Positions 50,893 to 60,330 are shown, counted from the stretch's first letter. The stretch: DNA of 64,000 nt from Xanthomonas sp. GPE 39 (GCF_000963005.1 NZ_JZHZ01000007.1:2946056-3010055); one strand, 5' to 3'. Numbers and translations are program-made. The notes: a model not told the origin generated them from the letters alone.

Positions 50893-52077
50893 TCATGTCA
50901 AAGCCCGCTCCAGGTCTTGCTGCAAATCCCCCACCTCCTCCACCCCCACGCTCAACCGCACCAGCGCATCGCTGATGCCGAGCTGTTGGCGACGCTGCAC
51001 CGGCACCGAAGCATGGGTCATCACCGCAGGGTGATTGACCAGGCTTTCGACACCGCCCAGCGATTCGGCCAGGGTAAACAGCTGAGTCCGTTCGCAGAAG
51101 CGCTTGGCCGCAGCGAAACCACCCTTGAGCACAATCGAGACGATGCCGCCGTAACCGGCCATCTGCCGGCTCGCCAGGGCGTGTTGCGGATGCGACGCCA
51201 GGCCCGGGTAAATCACCTGTTCCACCGCCGGGTGCGCTTGCAGCCACTGCGCGAGCACCAAGGCGTTATCGCAGTGCGCGCGCATGCGTAGCGGCAGCGT
51301 CTTGAGCCCGCGCAGCGCCAGGAAGCTGTCGAACGGCCCCTGCACGCCGCCCACCGAGTTCTGCAGGAACGCCAGTTGCTCAGCCAGATCGGCGTTGTCG
51401 CCGACCACGGCGATGCCACCCACCATGTCGGAATGGCCGTTGAGGTATTTGGTCGCTGAATGCACCACGATGTCCGCGCCCAGGCTCAGCGGGCGCTGCA
51501 GCATCGGCGAGGCAAAGGTGTTGTCGACCACCACCAACAGGCCGTGCTTGCGCGCGATCACCGCAATCGCGGCGATATCGACGATCTTCAACATCGGATT
51601 CGTCGGCGTCTCGATCCACACCATCTTCGTGGCCGGGGTGATCGCCGCGGCGAACGCGGCCGGGTCGGTCAGGTCGACGAAGCTGAACTCCAGGGCCGCG
51701 GTGCGCTTACGCACGCGCTCAAACAGGCGATAGCTGCCGCCGTACAAATCGTCCATCGCCACCACGTGGCTGCCGCTATCGAGCAGTTCCATCACCGTGG
51801 CGGTGGCAGCCATCCCGGAAGCGAAGGCGAAACCACGGCTACCACCCTCCAATGCCGCCACACAGCGCTCGTAAGCGAACCGGGTCGGGTTATGCGTACG
51901 CGAATACTCGAACCCCTGGTGTTCACCAGGGCTGGACTGGGCATAGGTGGAGGTGGCGTAAATCGGTGGCATCACCGCACCAGTGGACGGATCCGGGAAC
52001 TGACCGCCATGGATGGCAAGTGTCGCCAACGCCAGCACAGCGCTGGTGTCATGCGGGTTCGACGTGTGATCCGTCAT
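50893..52077 (-). CDS. metB: Cystathionine gamma-synthase/gamma-lyase family PLP enzyme
   Basis: PLP-dependent trans-sulfuration enzyme of 394 residues. The PLP lysine is K210 in VVHSATKYLNGHSD. FEYSRTHNPTR and FASGMAATATVMELLDSG are the family motifs. The family includes both metB (cystathionine synthesis) and cystathionine gamma-lyase; pairing with a cystathionine beta-synthase upstream favours lyase activity and reverse trans-sulfuration to cysteine. The name metB is conventional for the gene bordering the xanthomonad LPS locus. It is 25 bases before the first glycosyltransferase, so read-through is likely. Confidence 0.9.
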   Translation of the reverse strand: MTDHTSNPHDTSAVLALATLAIHGGQFPDPSTGAVMPPIYATSTYAQSSPGEHQGFEYSRTHNPTRFAYERCVAALEGGSRGFAFASGMAATATVMELLDSGSHVVAMDDLYGGSYRLFERVRKRTAALEFSFVDLTDPAAFAAAITPATKMVWIETPTNPMLKIVDIAAIAVIARKHGLLVVVDNTFASPMLQRPLSLGADIVVHSATKYLNGHSDMVGGIAVVGDNADLAEQLAFLQNSVGGVQGPFDSFLALRGLKTLPLRMRAHCDNALVLAQWLQAHPAVEQVIYPGLASHPQHALASRQMAGYGGIVSIVLKGGFAAAKRFCERTQLFTLAESLGGVESLVNHPAVMTHASVPVQRRQQLGISDALVRLSVGVEEVGDLQQDLERALT

Positions 52078-52160
52078 GCAGGGTTCCGAGAAATAAGGGC
52101 GTGATGGTAGCAGGAAGGCCTGAATGGCCTCACGTCACAGAGGCCACACCGACGTGCGTG

Positions 52161-53531
52161 TCACTGCACGCGTCGACGCAGGTAGTTGAGCAGGTCGATA
52201 CGGGTGATAAGGCCGAGGAAGGCGCCTTCGTTCATGACGATGGCAACCTGACCACGATCAAACACGGGCAGCAATGCTTCGATTGGCGATTTGACGTCAA
52301 GCCGGTCGAGCTTGCTAACCATCGCCGTGGACACAGGATCGCGGAACCGCGCCTCGTCACCGTACACGTGCAACAGCACATCGCTTTCGTCAACGATGCC
52401 GACCAACTGGCTGCCCTCCATCACCGGCAACTGCGACACATCGTACAACTTCATGCGCTGGTAAGCCGTAGTCAGCAGATCCCCCGGAGCGACCACCACG
52501 GTGTCGCGCTGGCTGTACGGGCGCAGGATCAAATCGCGCAGATCGCCGTACTGCGGGCGCTCCAGGAAGCCGTTATCCAGCATCCAATAGTCGTTGTACA
52601 TCTTCGACAGGTATTTGTTGCCGGTGTCGCAAACGAACACCAGCACGCGCTTGGGCTCGCTCTGCGCGCGGCAATATTTCAACGCAGCGGCCAGCAACGT
52701 CCCCGTGGAGGAGCCACCGAGGATGCCCTCCTTGGCCAGGAGTTCGCGCGCAGTGTGGAAGCTTTCCGCATCGCTGATCGAATACGCCTGCTTGACCCGG
52801 CTGAAATCGGAAATCTCCGGCAGGAAGTCCTCGCCGATCCCCTCCACCAGCCAGGTAGCCGATTTCTCGCTCAGCGTGCCATGCTCGATGTACTCGGTCA
52901 GGATCGAACCAACCGGGTCAGCCAGTACCAGTTCGGTCTGCGGCGAGGCGGCGGCGAAGGCGCGGGAAAGCCCGGTCACCGTGCCGGAACTGCCACAGCC
53001 GAACACGATCGCGTCCAGCCGTCCGTCCATCTGTCGCAGGATCTCCGGGCCAGTGCCGAATTCGTGCGCGGCCGGGTTGTCGGGGTTGCCGAACTGATTG
53101 ATGAAATAGGCATTGGGGGTTTCGGCGGCGATACGCGCGGCCAAATCCTGGTAGTACTCGGGGTGGCCCTTGGCAACGTCGGAGCGGGTCAACACGACCT
53201 CGGCGCCCATTGCCTTGAGGTTGAAGATCTTTTCCCGGCTCATTTTGTCCGGCACCACCAGGATCAGCTTGTAGCCCTTTTGCTGGGCGACCAACGCCAG
53301 ACCGATGCCGGTATTGCCCGCCGTGCCCTCAACCAGTACCGCGCCAGGACGCAGATCGCCACGCCGCTCGGCCGCTTCGATCATGGAAAGGCCGATACGA
53401 TCCTTGATCGAACCGCCGGGATTGGCGCTTTCCAGCTTCAAGTACAGCTCGCATACACCGGTATCGAGCTTGCTGGCCTTGATGATCGGAGTATCGCCAA
53501 TCAGGTCGAGGACGGAGGAATGAATGGCCAT
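52161..53531 (-). CDS. Cystathionine beta-synthase
   Basis: PLP enzyme that joins serine and homocysteine, 456 residues. The PLP lysine is K43 in NPGGSIKDRIG; EGTAGNTGIGLALVAQQKGY and VFGCGSSGTVTGL bind the substrate carboxylate and phosphate. Residues about 340-456 are a pair of CBS domains (PYSQRDTVVVAPGDLLTTAYQRM in part; PVMEGSQLVGIVDESDVL), a regulatory module. ATG 53531 begins the conserved MAIHSSVLDLIGDTPI; the upstream in-frame codons are not conserved. It is followed by metB after 83 bases. Confidence 0.94.
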   Translation of the reverse strand: MAIHSSVLDLIGDTPIIKASKLDTGVCELYLKLESANPGGSIKDRIGLSMIEAAERRGDLRPGAVLVEGTAGNTGIGLALVAQQKGYKLILVVPDKMSREKIFNLKAMGAEVVLTRSDVAKGHPEYYQDLAARIAAETPNAYFINQFGNPDNPAAHEFGTGPEILRQMDGRLDAIVFGCGSSGTVTGLSRAFAAASPQTELVLADPVGSILTEYIEHGTLSEKSATWLVEGIGEDFLPEISDFSRVKQAYSISDAESFHTARELLAKEGILGGSSTGTLLAAALKYCRAQSEPKRVLVFVCDTGNKYLSKMYNDYWMLDNGFLERPQYGDLRDLILRPYSQRDTVVVAPGDLLTTAYQRMKLYDVSQLPVMEGSQLVGIVDESDVLLHVYGDEARFRDPVSTAMVSKLDRLDVKSPIEALLPVFDRGQVAIVMNEGAFLGLITRIDLLNYLRRRVQ

Positions 53532-53646
53532 CGAATTCGGGGACGTCGCGCCGCGATGGCGGCTGGATCGTTGATTATCCGCGTTCGGACAGCGAAAGTC
53601 AGAAAAAAGACCAAAAAACTGTGTTCGTGGCTTCAATCAAGATGAC

Positions 53647-53688
53647 GCGGGCGGTGGCAGGCCGACGAGGAGGCCTGCCACCGCCCGC
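53647..53688 (-). terminator. Long hairpin after the YdcH-like gene
   Basis: Two 17-base arms (53647-53663 and 53672-53688) pair perfectly around an 8-base loop, just beyond the stop of the YdcH-like gene at 53711. The stem is very GC-rich. No clean T-run follows on the minus strand, so it may act as a transcript end or as an RNA-stabilising structure. Confidence 0.65.
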
Positions 53689-53710
53689 GACAATGGAACC
53701 TGTCAGGGAC

Positions 53711-53929
53711 TCAGTGCGGCTTCTGCTCGTACAGGCGCAGCAGCTTTTGCTTGGCCGCGAGCTTTTCCCGCTTCATCTGGGCCAAGGTGACATCGTCGAT
53801 CGGCAGCACGCCGAGTTCGGCGTCCATACACTTCTTGTCTAAGGTTTTATGGCGCTGGTAAAGCTGCTTGAACTCCGGATCGGACTTGATCAACGCGTCG
53901 ATTTCGGTCTGCGGTTGCCCTTCGAACAT
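53711..53929 (-). CDS. YdcH family (DUF465) small protein
   Basis: A 72-residue, mostly helical protein: MFEGQPQTEIDALIKSDPEF, then KQLYQRHKTLDKKCMDAELG, then DDVTLAQMKREKLAAKQKLLRLYEQ. Length, the DPEF/LYxxHxxLD pattern and the C-terminal LKxxKLxxKxxLxxL pattern fit DUF465. Function in the family is unknown. The start at ATG 53929 is set by AAGGAGG 8 bases upstream; longer in-frame starts to 54169 lack family-like residues. Confidence 0.85.
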   Translation of the reverse strand: MFEGQPQTEIDALIKSDPEFKQLYQRHKTLDKKCMDAELGVLPIDDVTLAQMKREKLAAKQKLLRLYEQKPH

Positions 53930-54249
53930 AGGAATTGCCTCCTTCATCTGAAAGCAGGAACGCCCCGACCGCGACGGCACGGTGCGTTGCCTGGGAACGG
54001 AAGCACATAGACCGACAGCAGGCCCACCGCAACGTCCGGGACCATGGCCCCGGCGACGCCATACTGCGGTGCGTGCAACTGCATCATCGGCTTGGCTCTC
54101 CGTTTGGAACCAGGCAGCCGAAGCGCCGCCTGGAACATCGACCCTACGCTTCCCCGCCGCCGTCGACAAGAGCGACCGATGCAGGATTCTGCATTCCGTT
54201 GTTCAGCACTCAGGCCCAGAGAAAAAACACGTTAAACAGGCACTTCCGC
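53930..54249. other. Spacer upstream of the YdcH-like gene
   Basis: About 320 bases between the YdcH-like start and the stop of the OmpA-like gene, both on the minus strand. I see no supported coding frame, repeat or RNA. It must contain the promoter of the YdcH-like gene. Confidence 0.5.
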
Positions 54250-55146
54250 TCAAGGTGCAATCACCACCTCGGCGGCACGCACCTTGGTCGCCGCGCCCTT
54301 CTTGCCCACTGCCTGCAACCGGCCGGCATCAATTCCCCCCTTGACCAAGGCGTCGCGCAGCGCATCGGCGCGCTTCTGCGCTATCCCGGCATCGGCGTCG
54401 TAGGCCTCGATCCGAACCCGCCCCTTGGCGCCGATCTGCAGATATTGCGCCAGGGCCTTGGCTTGGCTCACGGCATCGGCCGACAACCCCGCCTTGCCAG
54501 CGCCAAAGCTGGCCCCAGTGAAGGTGAACACCTCGCCACGCCCCTCAAAGCGCGAGGCCGGCAGCTTGGCCCCGGCCACCAGTTCAGCCTCCTCACGGGC
54601 CAGCTTGGCCGATTTCTGCTGCACGGCGCTGAGCTTGGCGGTCTGCTGCCCGGCGACGCTGGTCAGCGCCTGCTCCGCATCCTGCCGCGCCTGCTGCTCG
54701 GCCTCGGCGGCCTGACGCAGGCTCTGGGTCTCCTCGGCCTGGATCTGCGCCTGCACCCGCAGGCGTTCGGCCTCCTGACGCGCACGCGCCGCCTCGCGGC
54801 GGCTAGCCTCGATCAACAGGTCGCCGCGGGTTTTCTCCAACTGGTCGACCTGACGCCGCGTCAGCTCCGCACGCGCCATGGTCTCGGCGATCTCGACCCG
54901 ACGCTCGGCCAGGTAACGCGCCTCGTCGCGCTCGTTGCGCTTGGCATTGGCGAACGCGGCAAGCGCTTGCTGCGCCTGCAAACGTTCATAGGCGGCGACG
55001 CCGGCAGTGAGCGGATCGGCCTGCAACGCCACCAGACGCTGATTCAACACTGCCAGCTCCGGATCGTCGGCAGCCACGGCAATCAGCGGCGTCAGCAGCA
55101 GCACCAGCGCGGCCGAGCACCATCCCCCTGTCAAACGACGGCTCAT
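54250..55146 (-). CDS. OmpA-family protein with coiled-coil region
   Basis: A 298-residue exported protein. A signal peptide (about residues 1-25, ending IAVAAD) precedes a long helical coiled-coil region rich in Ala, Arg, Glu and Gln (about 30-200), as in AEARYLAERRVEIAETMARAELTRR (in part). The C-terminal domain (about 205-298) is OmpA/peptidoglycan-binding-like: FTFTGASFGAGKAGLSADA, then RIEAYDADAGIAQKRADALRDAL. The usual GHTD in OmpA_C is replaced by EAYDAD, so peptidoglycan binding is uncertain. It overlaps the DUF4398 gene as ATGA. Confidence 0.8.
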   Translation of the reverse strand: MSRRLTGGWCSAALVLLLTPLIAVAADDPELAVLNQRLVALQADPLTAGVAAYERLQAQQALAAFANAKRNERDEARYLAERRVEIAETMARAELTRRQVDQLEKTRGDLLIEASRREAARARQEAERLRVQAQIQAEETQSLRQAAEAEQQARQDAEQALTSVAGQQTAKLSAVQQKSAKLAREEAELVAGAKLPASRFEGRGEVFTFTGASFGAGKAGLSADAVSQAKALAQYLQIGAKGRVRIEAYDADAGIAQKRADALRDALVKGGIDAGRLQAVGKKGAATKVRAAEVVIAP

Positions 55147-55535
55147 GGATGTGCCTCCCCGGTACCGAGCGTGTGTTCCAGTTGCGCCACTTCCGCCTGA
55201 CGCTGCTTGAGCTGAGCATTGGCCACCGCCTCCTCGCTGCGCGCACGCGCCAGGTCGGCATCGGCCGCCACGCGCAGCGCCAACTGTGGCGCAATCTTGC
55301 GCTGACGGCGGTCCGACACCGCCCGCTGCGCCTGCTCCAGGCCCTGGCGGGCACTGGCGATCAGGTCCGGGGCGTACTGATCGGCATCGGCCTGGATTGC
55401 GCGCTGAACCGCCTGCTGCGCCGCCATCAATTCGGGCGAGGCGACTTGAGCGAAGACAGTGGGTACAGCAAAAAGCGCCAGGACGCCCGCCATTACATAC
55501 TGCTGACAAGAGAAGTGTGCGAAGCTAGTTTTCAT
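55143..55535 (-). CDS. DUF4398 domain-containing exported protein
   Basis: A 130-residue protein with a signal peptide (about 1-30, ending TVFAQ), then a helical region with DQYAPDLIASARQGLEQAQRAVSDRR, the DUF4398 pattern (APxxLxxARxkLxxAxxA). Function is unknown, but DUF4398 proteins are often paired with OmpA-like coiled-coil proteins, as here. The 4-base overlap with that gene implies joint translation. It is divergent from pilU with about 107 bases between the starts. Confidence 0.85.
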   Translation of the reverse strand: MKTSFAHFSCQQYVMAGVLALFAVPTVFAQVASPELMAAQQAVQRAIQADADQYAPDLIASARQGLEQAQRAVSDRRQRKIAPQLALRVAADADLARARSEEAVANAQLKQRQAEVAQLEHTLGTGEAHP

Positions 55536-55641
55536 TAAGGGGGGCCGTGGACGGAGACGTCAATCGCGGCTATTGTCTGAAGCCTGTGACACGCTTGCAA
55601 CTTGCAACAGGCGGCACAGGATTTTTTGGGAATTATTGCGC

Positions 55642-56781
55642 ATGGATATCGGCTACTTTCTGAAGCTGATGACCGAAAAGAACGCCTCGGACATGTTCCT
55701 GACAACAGGAGCACCGATCTATATCAAGATCGAAGGCAAATTGTATCCACTGGGCGCCACTGGCCTGCCACCGGGCATGGTCAAAAAAATCGCCTACTCG
55801 CTGATGGACGAGGGACAGGTACCCCAGTTCGAACGCGATCTGGAACTCAATATGGCCGTCGCCGTACAGGACGCAGGACGCTTCCGCGTCAACGCCTTCA
55901 AGCAGCGTGGCGAGGTCGGCATGGTGATCCGGGCCATTCGCAGCAAGATTCCCAGCATCGAGGAGCTGCACCTGCCGCAGGTCCTGAAGGACGTCATCAT
56001 GACCCCGCGCGGGTTGGTCCTGGTGGTTGGCTCGACCGGCTCGGGCAAGTCCACCTCGCTGGCATCGATGATCGATTTCCGCAACAGCACCACCACCGGG
56101 CATATCCTCACCATCGAGGACCCGATCGAGTACCTGCACAAACACAAGCTATCCATCGTCAATCAGCGCGAGGTCGGCCTGGACACCCATGCCTTCCAGA
56201 ACGCGTTGAAGAATGCGATGCGCGAAGCGCCGGATGTGATCCTGATCGGCGAAATTCTGGACGCTGAGACGATGGAGGCGGCCATCGCCTTCGCCGAGAC
56301 CGGCCACCTGTGCCTGGCGACCTTACACTCCAACAACGCCGACCAGACGATCGAACGCATTCTCAATTTCTTCCCCGAGAGCGCGCATAAGAACGTACTG
56401 ATGAACCTGTCGCTGAATCTACGCGCCGTGATCTCGCAACGGCTGGTCAAGGACAAAGAGGGGCGTCGTCGCCCTGCCTCGGAAGTGCTGCTGAACACCC
56501 CGATGATTCGCGATCTGCTGCGCCGCGGCCAGGTCCACGAGATCAAGCAGGCGATGGAGGAGTCACTTGAAGAAGGCATGGAGACCTTCGATCAGTGCTT
56601 GTTCCGGATGGTCAAGGAAGACAAGATCGATCAGGAAGCGGCACTGCGCGCGGCCGACTCGCGCGACGGCCTGGCACTGAAATTCCGCCTGTCCGAGGGA
56701 AGCAGCGGCGAGCACAATCCCTACGCCGACTACGAAAACGACACCGACGCCTCGTCGCAGATCACACACGGCTTCATCTGA
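55642..56781 (+). CDS. pilU: Type IV pilus retraction ATPase PilU
   Basis: Hexameric PilT-like ATPase that assists pilus retraction and twitching motility. It has 379 residues. Walker A is GSTGSGKS (130-137); VVAQDAG-type N-domain motifs and AIRSKIPSIEELHLP precede it, and LTIEDPIEYLH follows. AFAETGHLCLATLHSNNADQTIERI is the PilU-type His box region. Walker B reads GEILDAETM, where related ATPases have GEIRDxETM: R is replaced by L at residue 206. The C-terminal extension (about 340-379) distinguishes PilU from PilT. No pilT lies in the window. Confidence 0.93.
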   Translation: MDIGYFLKLMTEKNASDMFLTTGAPIYIKIEGKLYPLGATGLPPGMVKKIAYSLMDEGQVPQFERDLELNMAVAVQDAGRFRVNAFKQRGEVGMVIRAIRSKIPSIEELHLPQVLKDVIMTPRGLVLVVGSTGSGKSTSLASMIDFRNSTTTGHILTIEDPIEYLHKHKLSIVNQREVGLDTHAFQNALKNAMREAPDVILIGEILDAETMEAAIAFAETGHLCLATLHSNNADQTIERILNFFPESAHKNVLMNLSLNLRAVISQRLVKDKEGRRRPASEVLLNTPMIRDLLRRGQVHEIKQAMEESLEEGMETFDQCLFRMVKEDKIDQEAALRAADSRDGLALKFRLSEGSSGEHNPYADYENDTDASSQITHGFI

Positions 56782-56821
56782 ACCTCGGCCAGCGCCGGCC
56801 GACGCCACACAACGGCACCAA

Positions 56822-56849
56822 CCGGACGCGCTCAGCCTTGCGCGTCCGG
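56822..56849. terminator. Hairpin between convergent pilU and maiA
   Basis: Stem CCGGACGCGC / GCGCGTCCGG (56822-56831 and 56840-56849), 10 perfect base pairs around an 8-base loop that contains the maiA stop codon. No T-run; a possible factor-assisted terminator. Confidence 0.5.
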
Positions 56850-57491
56850 CTGGCGCTCCGGCCGGGCGGCGTCGAAAGCCGGCAGCGCAAGGCATGCGCG
56901 CTCGATCCGTTGCAGCGTGGGATACGCCTGCATATCCACCCCAAAGCGACGCGCATTGTAGAGCTGCGGCACCAGACAGCAGTCAGCCAGCCCAGGTTGC
57001 TCACCGTGGCAGAAGGTACCGGTGTCGGTCGACTCGGCGAGCAACTGCTCCAACGCATCGAATCCGCACATGATCCAATGCCGTGTCCATTCTTCGCGCT
57101 CGGGCTGCGGCACATTCCAGCCGCGCTCGAAGAACTGGCTCACGCGCAGGTTATTGAGCGGATGGATATCGCAGGCGATTAGTTGCGCCAACCCGCGCAC
57201 GCGTGCGCGGTCGATCGGCGCATCGGGCAACAGCGGCGGCTCCGGCCAGCGCTCATCCAGGTATTCCAGAATCGCCAGCGACTGACGGATCGGCTGACCA
57301 TCGTGGCACAGCGTCGGCACCAGCTCCTGCGGGTTAAGCCGCGCATATTCCGAGCAATGCTGCTGGCCACCGTCGCGCAACAGATGAACCGGCAGCGTCT
57401 GGTAGCTCAGCCGTTTGAGTTGCAACCCGATGCGCACCCGGTAAGCGGCACTGGAACGCCAGTAGGTGTAAAGCTGCAATGCCTCTTCCAT
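56832..57491 (-). CDS. maiA: Maleylacetoacetate isomerase (zeta-class GST)
   Basis: Converts maleylacetoacetate to fumarylacetoacetate in tyrosine breakdown. It has 219 residues. It begins LQLYTYWRSSAAYRVRIGLQLK; the SSxxxRVRIALxLK motif carries the catalytic serine pair of zeta-class GSTs. NPQELVPTL, IRQSLAILEYLDERWPEPPLLP and IACDIHPLNNLRV are family hallmarks. ATG 57491 begins the conserved part; the in-frame extension to 57533 is Arg/Cys-rich and unlikely. It lies 90 bases after the fumarylacetoacetase gene. Confidence 0.94.
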   Translation of the reverse strand: MEEALQLYTYWRSSAAYRVRIGLQLKRLSYQTLPVHLLRDGGQQHCSEYARLNPQELVPTLCHDGQPIRQSLAILEYLDERWPEPPLLPDAPIDRARVRGLAQLIACDIHPLNNLRVSQFFERGWNVPQPEREEWTRHWIMCGFDALEQLLAESTDTGTFCHGEQPGLADCCLVPQLYNARRFGVDMQAYPTLQRIERACLALPAFDAARPERQPDAQG

Positions 57492-57581
57492 GTCCACCCT
57501 TCGTCTGCACAGGCGACAACGATACCGATGCACACGCTCGCCGCGACGCCACCGGTCGCCCGGACAGCGCCGCTGGCCGGC

Positions 57582-58571
57582 TCAGGGCCGCGGGGCCTGC
57601 TGGATGCGCTGCTGGATCGCACCGAAGATGCTGCCGCCGTCACGATCCAGCATCTCGATCCGCACGATGTCACCGAAGGACATATAGGGCGTGCTTGGCT
57701 TGCCGTCGCGCAAGGTTTCCACGGTGCGCTGCTCGGCCAGACAGGACGCGCCGCGCGTGGTGTCGTGGTTGGCGATGGTGCCCGAGCCGATCACCGTGCC
57801 CGCCGACAACGGCCGGGTCCTGGCCGCATGCGCGAGCAGTTGAGCGAAGTCGAATTGCATGTCCTCGCCGGCTTCCGGCGCACCGAACCAGTCGCCGTTG
57901 ATATGCGTCACCAGCGGCAGGTGGACTTTGCTGTCGCGCCAGGCCTCACCCAGTTCGTCCGGGGTGACGAACACCGGCGACAGCGCCGAGCGCGGCTTGG
58001 ACTGCACAAAACCAAAGCCCTTGGCCAACTCGGACGGGATCAGATTGCGCAGCGAAATATCGTTGACCAGACCGATCAACTGGATGTGCGTGGCGGCTTG
58101 CGCCACATCCACCGCCATCGGCACATCATCGGTCACCACCACGATCTCCGCCTCCAGATCGATGCCGTGCTCCTCGCTGATGACCTTGACCGCATCGCGC
58201 GGGCCATAGAAACCTGCACTCACCGCTTGGTACATCAGCGGATCGGTGTAGAAGCTTTCCGGCACCTCGGCACCACGCGCGCGCCGCACCCGCTCCACGT
58301 GCGGCAGATACGCGCTTCCATCGAGGAACTCGTAGGCGCGGGGCAGCGGCGCGGCCAGCGCCACCATATCCAGATCGAACTGCCCATCGGCGCTGCCCGC
58401 ATTGAGCGATTCGGACAACGCGTTCAGCCGCGGGGCCAGCGTGCTCCAGTCCTCCAGCGCACGCTGCAAGGTCGGTGCGATGCCAATGGCGCGCACCGCG
58501 CGGGTGAGGTCGCGCGATACGACGATCAAGGTGCCGTCACGACCGCCTTCCTTTAGTGAACCTAGCTTCAT
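57582..58571 (-). CDS. Fumarylacetoacetate hydrolase family protein
   Basis: A 329-residue protein expected to hydrolyse fumarylacetoacetate to fumarate and acetoacetate. It carries the metal and substrate region SEEHGIDLEAEIVVVTDDVPM, then LIGLVNDISLRNLIPSELAKGFGFVQSKP (cited in part), and GTVIGSGTIANHD near the end, all in the FAH_C domain. The neighbouring maiA supports the pathway role. Acetoacetate so released could be activated by ScoAB at 23-25 kb. It is divergent from rhlE. Confidence 0.9.
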   Translation of the reverse strand: MKLGSLKEGGRDGTLIVVSRDLTRAVRAIGIAPTLQRALEDWSTLAPRLNALSESLNAGSADGQFDLDMVALAAPLPRAYEFLDGSAYLPHVERVRRARGAEVPESFYTDPLMYQAVSAGFYGPRDAVKVISEEHGIDLEAEIVVVTDDVPMAVDVAQAATHIQLIGLVNDISLRNLIPSELAKGFGFVQSKPRSALSPVFVTPDELGEAWRDSKVHLPLVTHINGDWFGAPEAGEDMQFDFAQLLAHAARTRPLSAGTVIGSGTIANHDTTRGASCLAEQRTVETLRDGKPSTPYMSFGDIVRIEMLDRDGGSIFGAIQQRIQQAPRP

Positions 58572-58650
58572 GTCCGTCCATTGCGGGGGCTAATCGGCAA
58601 AGTATACGACCAGAAGCCCAATTGGTTTCATGGGAAACTTAAACCGCATT

Positions 58651-58679
58651 TTGTGCGCAACGCCAATTCAGAGTATGCT
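58651..58679 (+). promoter_or_regulatory. Putative sigma-70 promoter for rhlE
   Basis: TTGTGC at 58651-58656 and TATGCT at 58674-58679 with exactly 17 bases between. The start codon is at 58918, so the transcript leader would be about 230 bases. The interval 58572-58917 has no gene; apart from this promoter and the fahA promoter on the other strand I see nothing else in it. Confidence 0.55.
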
Positions 58680-58917
58680 ACGTCAGTCTGCATGCGGTCG
58701 TCCGTTTCCCTTAAGGACCGCCGGCGAGGCCAGGATCATCCAATCCGCTCGCCCGCTCCACCCGACGCCTTTCGTGGTGCCGACAAATCCGAGCCTTGCG
58801 CTCCGGGTTGATCCACACCATCTCGCAGCGCGGTTCACGGGAACGCTCCGAGCCTCACCTACTTGCGTCTGCGCGCCGGGCTGGTCCCGGCGTCGACGTG
58901 TGACCTGGAGCATCCTG

Positions 58918-60288
58918 ATGTCGTTTGAATCCCTGGGCCTTGCGCCCTTCCTGCTGCGTGCGCTGGCCGAGCAGGGCTATGAAACCCCTACCCCGATCCA
59001 GTCGCAGGCAATTCCTGTGGCACTGCAAGGCCACGACCTGATGGCCGGCGCGCAGACCGGCACCGGCAAAACCGCCGCGTTCGGCCTGCCGCTGCTGCAA
59101 CACCTGGGCACCTCGCCGCAGACAGTGGGCGCTGGCCCACGCAAGCCGCGCGCACTGATCCTGACCCCGACCCGCGAACTGGCCACCCAGGTCCACGACA
59201 GCCTGCGCGGCTACAGCAAGTATCTGCGCATTCCCAGCGCCACCATCTACGGCGGCGTGGGTATGGGCAACCAGCTCGACACACTGCGCCGGGGCGTGGA
59301 CCTGCTGATCGCCTGCCCGGGCCGCCTGCTCGACCATCTCGAACGCCGCAGCGTGGATCTATCCGGCATCGAGATCCTGGTCCTAGACGAGGCCGACCGC
59401 ATGCTCGACATGGGTTTCCTGCCGTCGATCAAACGCATCTTGACCAAGCTGCCCAAGCAGAACCGCCAGACCCTGTTGTTCTCGGCCACCTTCGAAGAGG
59501 GCATCAAGCAGTTGGCCCGCGAGTTCATGCACAACCCGCAGGAAATCCAGGCCACTCCAAGCAACACCGTCGCCGACACAATCACCCACCGTGTGCATCC
59601 GGTCGATGGCGCGCGCAAGCGCGAACTGCTGCTGCACCTGCTGGCGGCCGACTCGCGCAAGCAGACACTGGTGTTCGCACGCACCAAGCACGGCGCAGAC
59701 AAGCTGACGACGTTCCTGGACAAGTCCGGAATCAAAGCGGCGGCGATCCACGGCAACAAGAGCCAGGGTCAGCGCCTGCGCGCGCTGGGTGACTTCAAAT
59801 CCAACAGGATCACCGTCCTGGTGGCAACCGACATTGCCGCGCGTGGCATCGACATCGATCAGTTGCCGCAAGTCATCAACTACGACCTGCCGATGGTCGC
59901 CGAGGACTACGTGCACCGCATCGGCCGTACCGGCCGCAACGGCGCCCAAGGCGAGGCAGTCTCGCTGGTGGCGCAGGACGAAGCCAAGCTGCTGCGCGCG
60001 ATTGCGCGCCTGCTCAAGCGCGACATGGACATTCGCGACGTGCCGGGTTTCGAGCCAGCCACACCGATCCGTTGGGGCAACAACAACCCGCCGGACGAGC
60101 GTCCGGGCGGCAATCGTCCACCGCGCCGCGGCAGCCATGCACGACGCGGACACGGCGATGCGCCGTCGCACGCGCACGCGGGCAGCAAGAAGCCCGGCGG
60201 CCACCACGCCGACGGTGCCCGCCGCCAGGGCCAGGGACGCCGTCAGGGCAATGGCGGCAACCGTCCACCCAGCAGCGCTCCGCACTGA
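58918..60288 (+). CDS. rhlE: DEAD-box RNA helicase RhlE
   Basis: ATP-dependent RNA helicase involved in ribosome and RNA metabolism. It has 456 residues. The Q motif is [15 protein letters not shown] (about 21-35), motif [12 protein letters not shown], motif Ia PTRELATQV, motif [16 protein letters not shown], motif III FSAT, motif [12 protein letters not shown], and motif [12 protein letters not shown]. The C-terminal tail (about 375-456) is basic and rich in Gly, Arg and His, a typical RhlE RNA-binding extension. CTGGAG lies about 8 bases before ATG 58918. The upstream frame is a leader, not conserved protein. Confidence 0.95.
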   Translation: MSFESLGLAPFLLRALAEQGYETPTPIQSQAIPVALQGHDLMAGAQTGTGKTAAFGLPLLQHLGTSPQTVGAGPRKPRALILTPTRELATQVHDSLRGYSKYLRIPSATIYGGVGMGNQLDTLRRGVDLLIACPGRLLDHLERRSVDLSGIEILVLDEADRMLDMGFLPSIKRILTKLPKQNRQTLLFSATFEEGIKQLAREFMHNPQEIQATPSNTVADTITHRVHPVDGARKRELLLHLLAADSRKQTLVFARTKHGADKLTTFLDKSGIKAAAIHGNKSQGQRLRALGDFKSNRITVLVATDIAARGIDIDQLPQVINYDLPMVAEDYVHRIGRTGRNGAQGEAVSLVAQDEAKLLRAIARLLKRDMDIRDVPGFEPATPIRWGNNNPPDERPGGNRPPRRGSHARRGHGDAPSHAHAGSKKPGGHHADGARRQGQGRRQGNGGNRPPSSAPH

Positions 60289-60330
60289 GCCAGGGCACAG
60301 CCTGCCAACCAGCGCAGGCGTCACCAACAA

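Noticed and set aside
53935-55200. A 421-codon open frame antisense to the OmpA-like gene
   Set aside because: The Leu/Gly-rich translation is a mirror of an Ala/Glu coiled coil; no signature, and it would erase two coherent genes.
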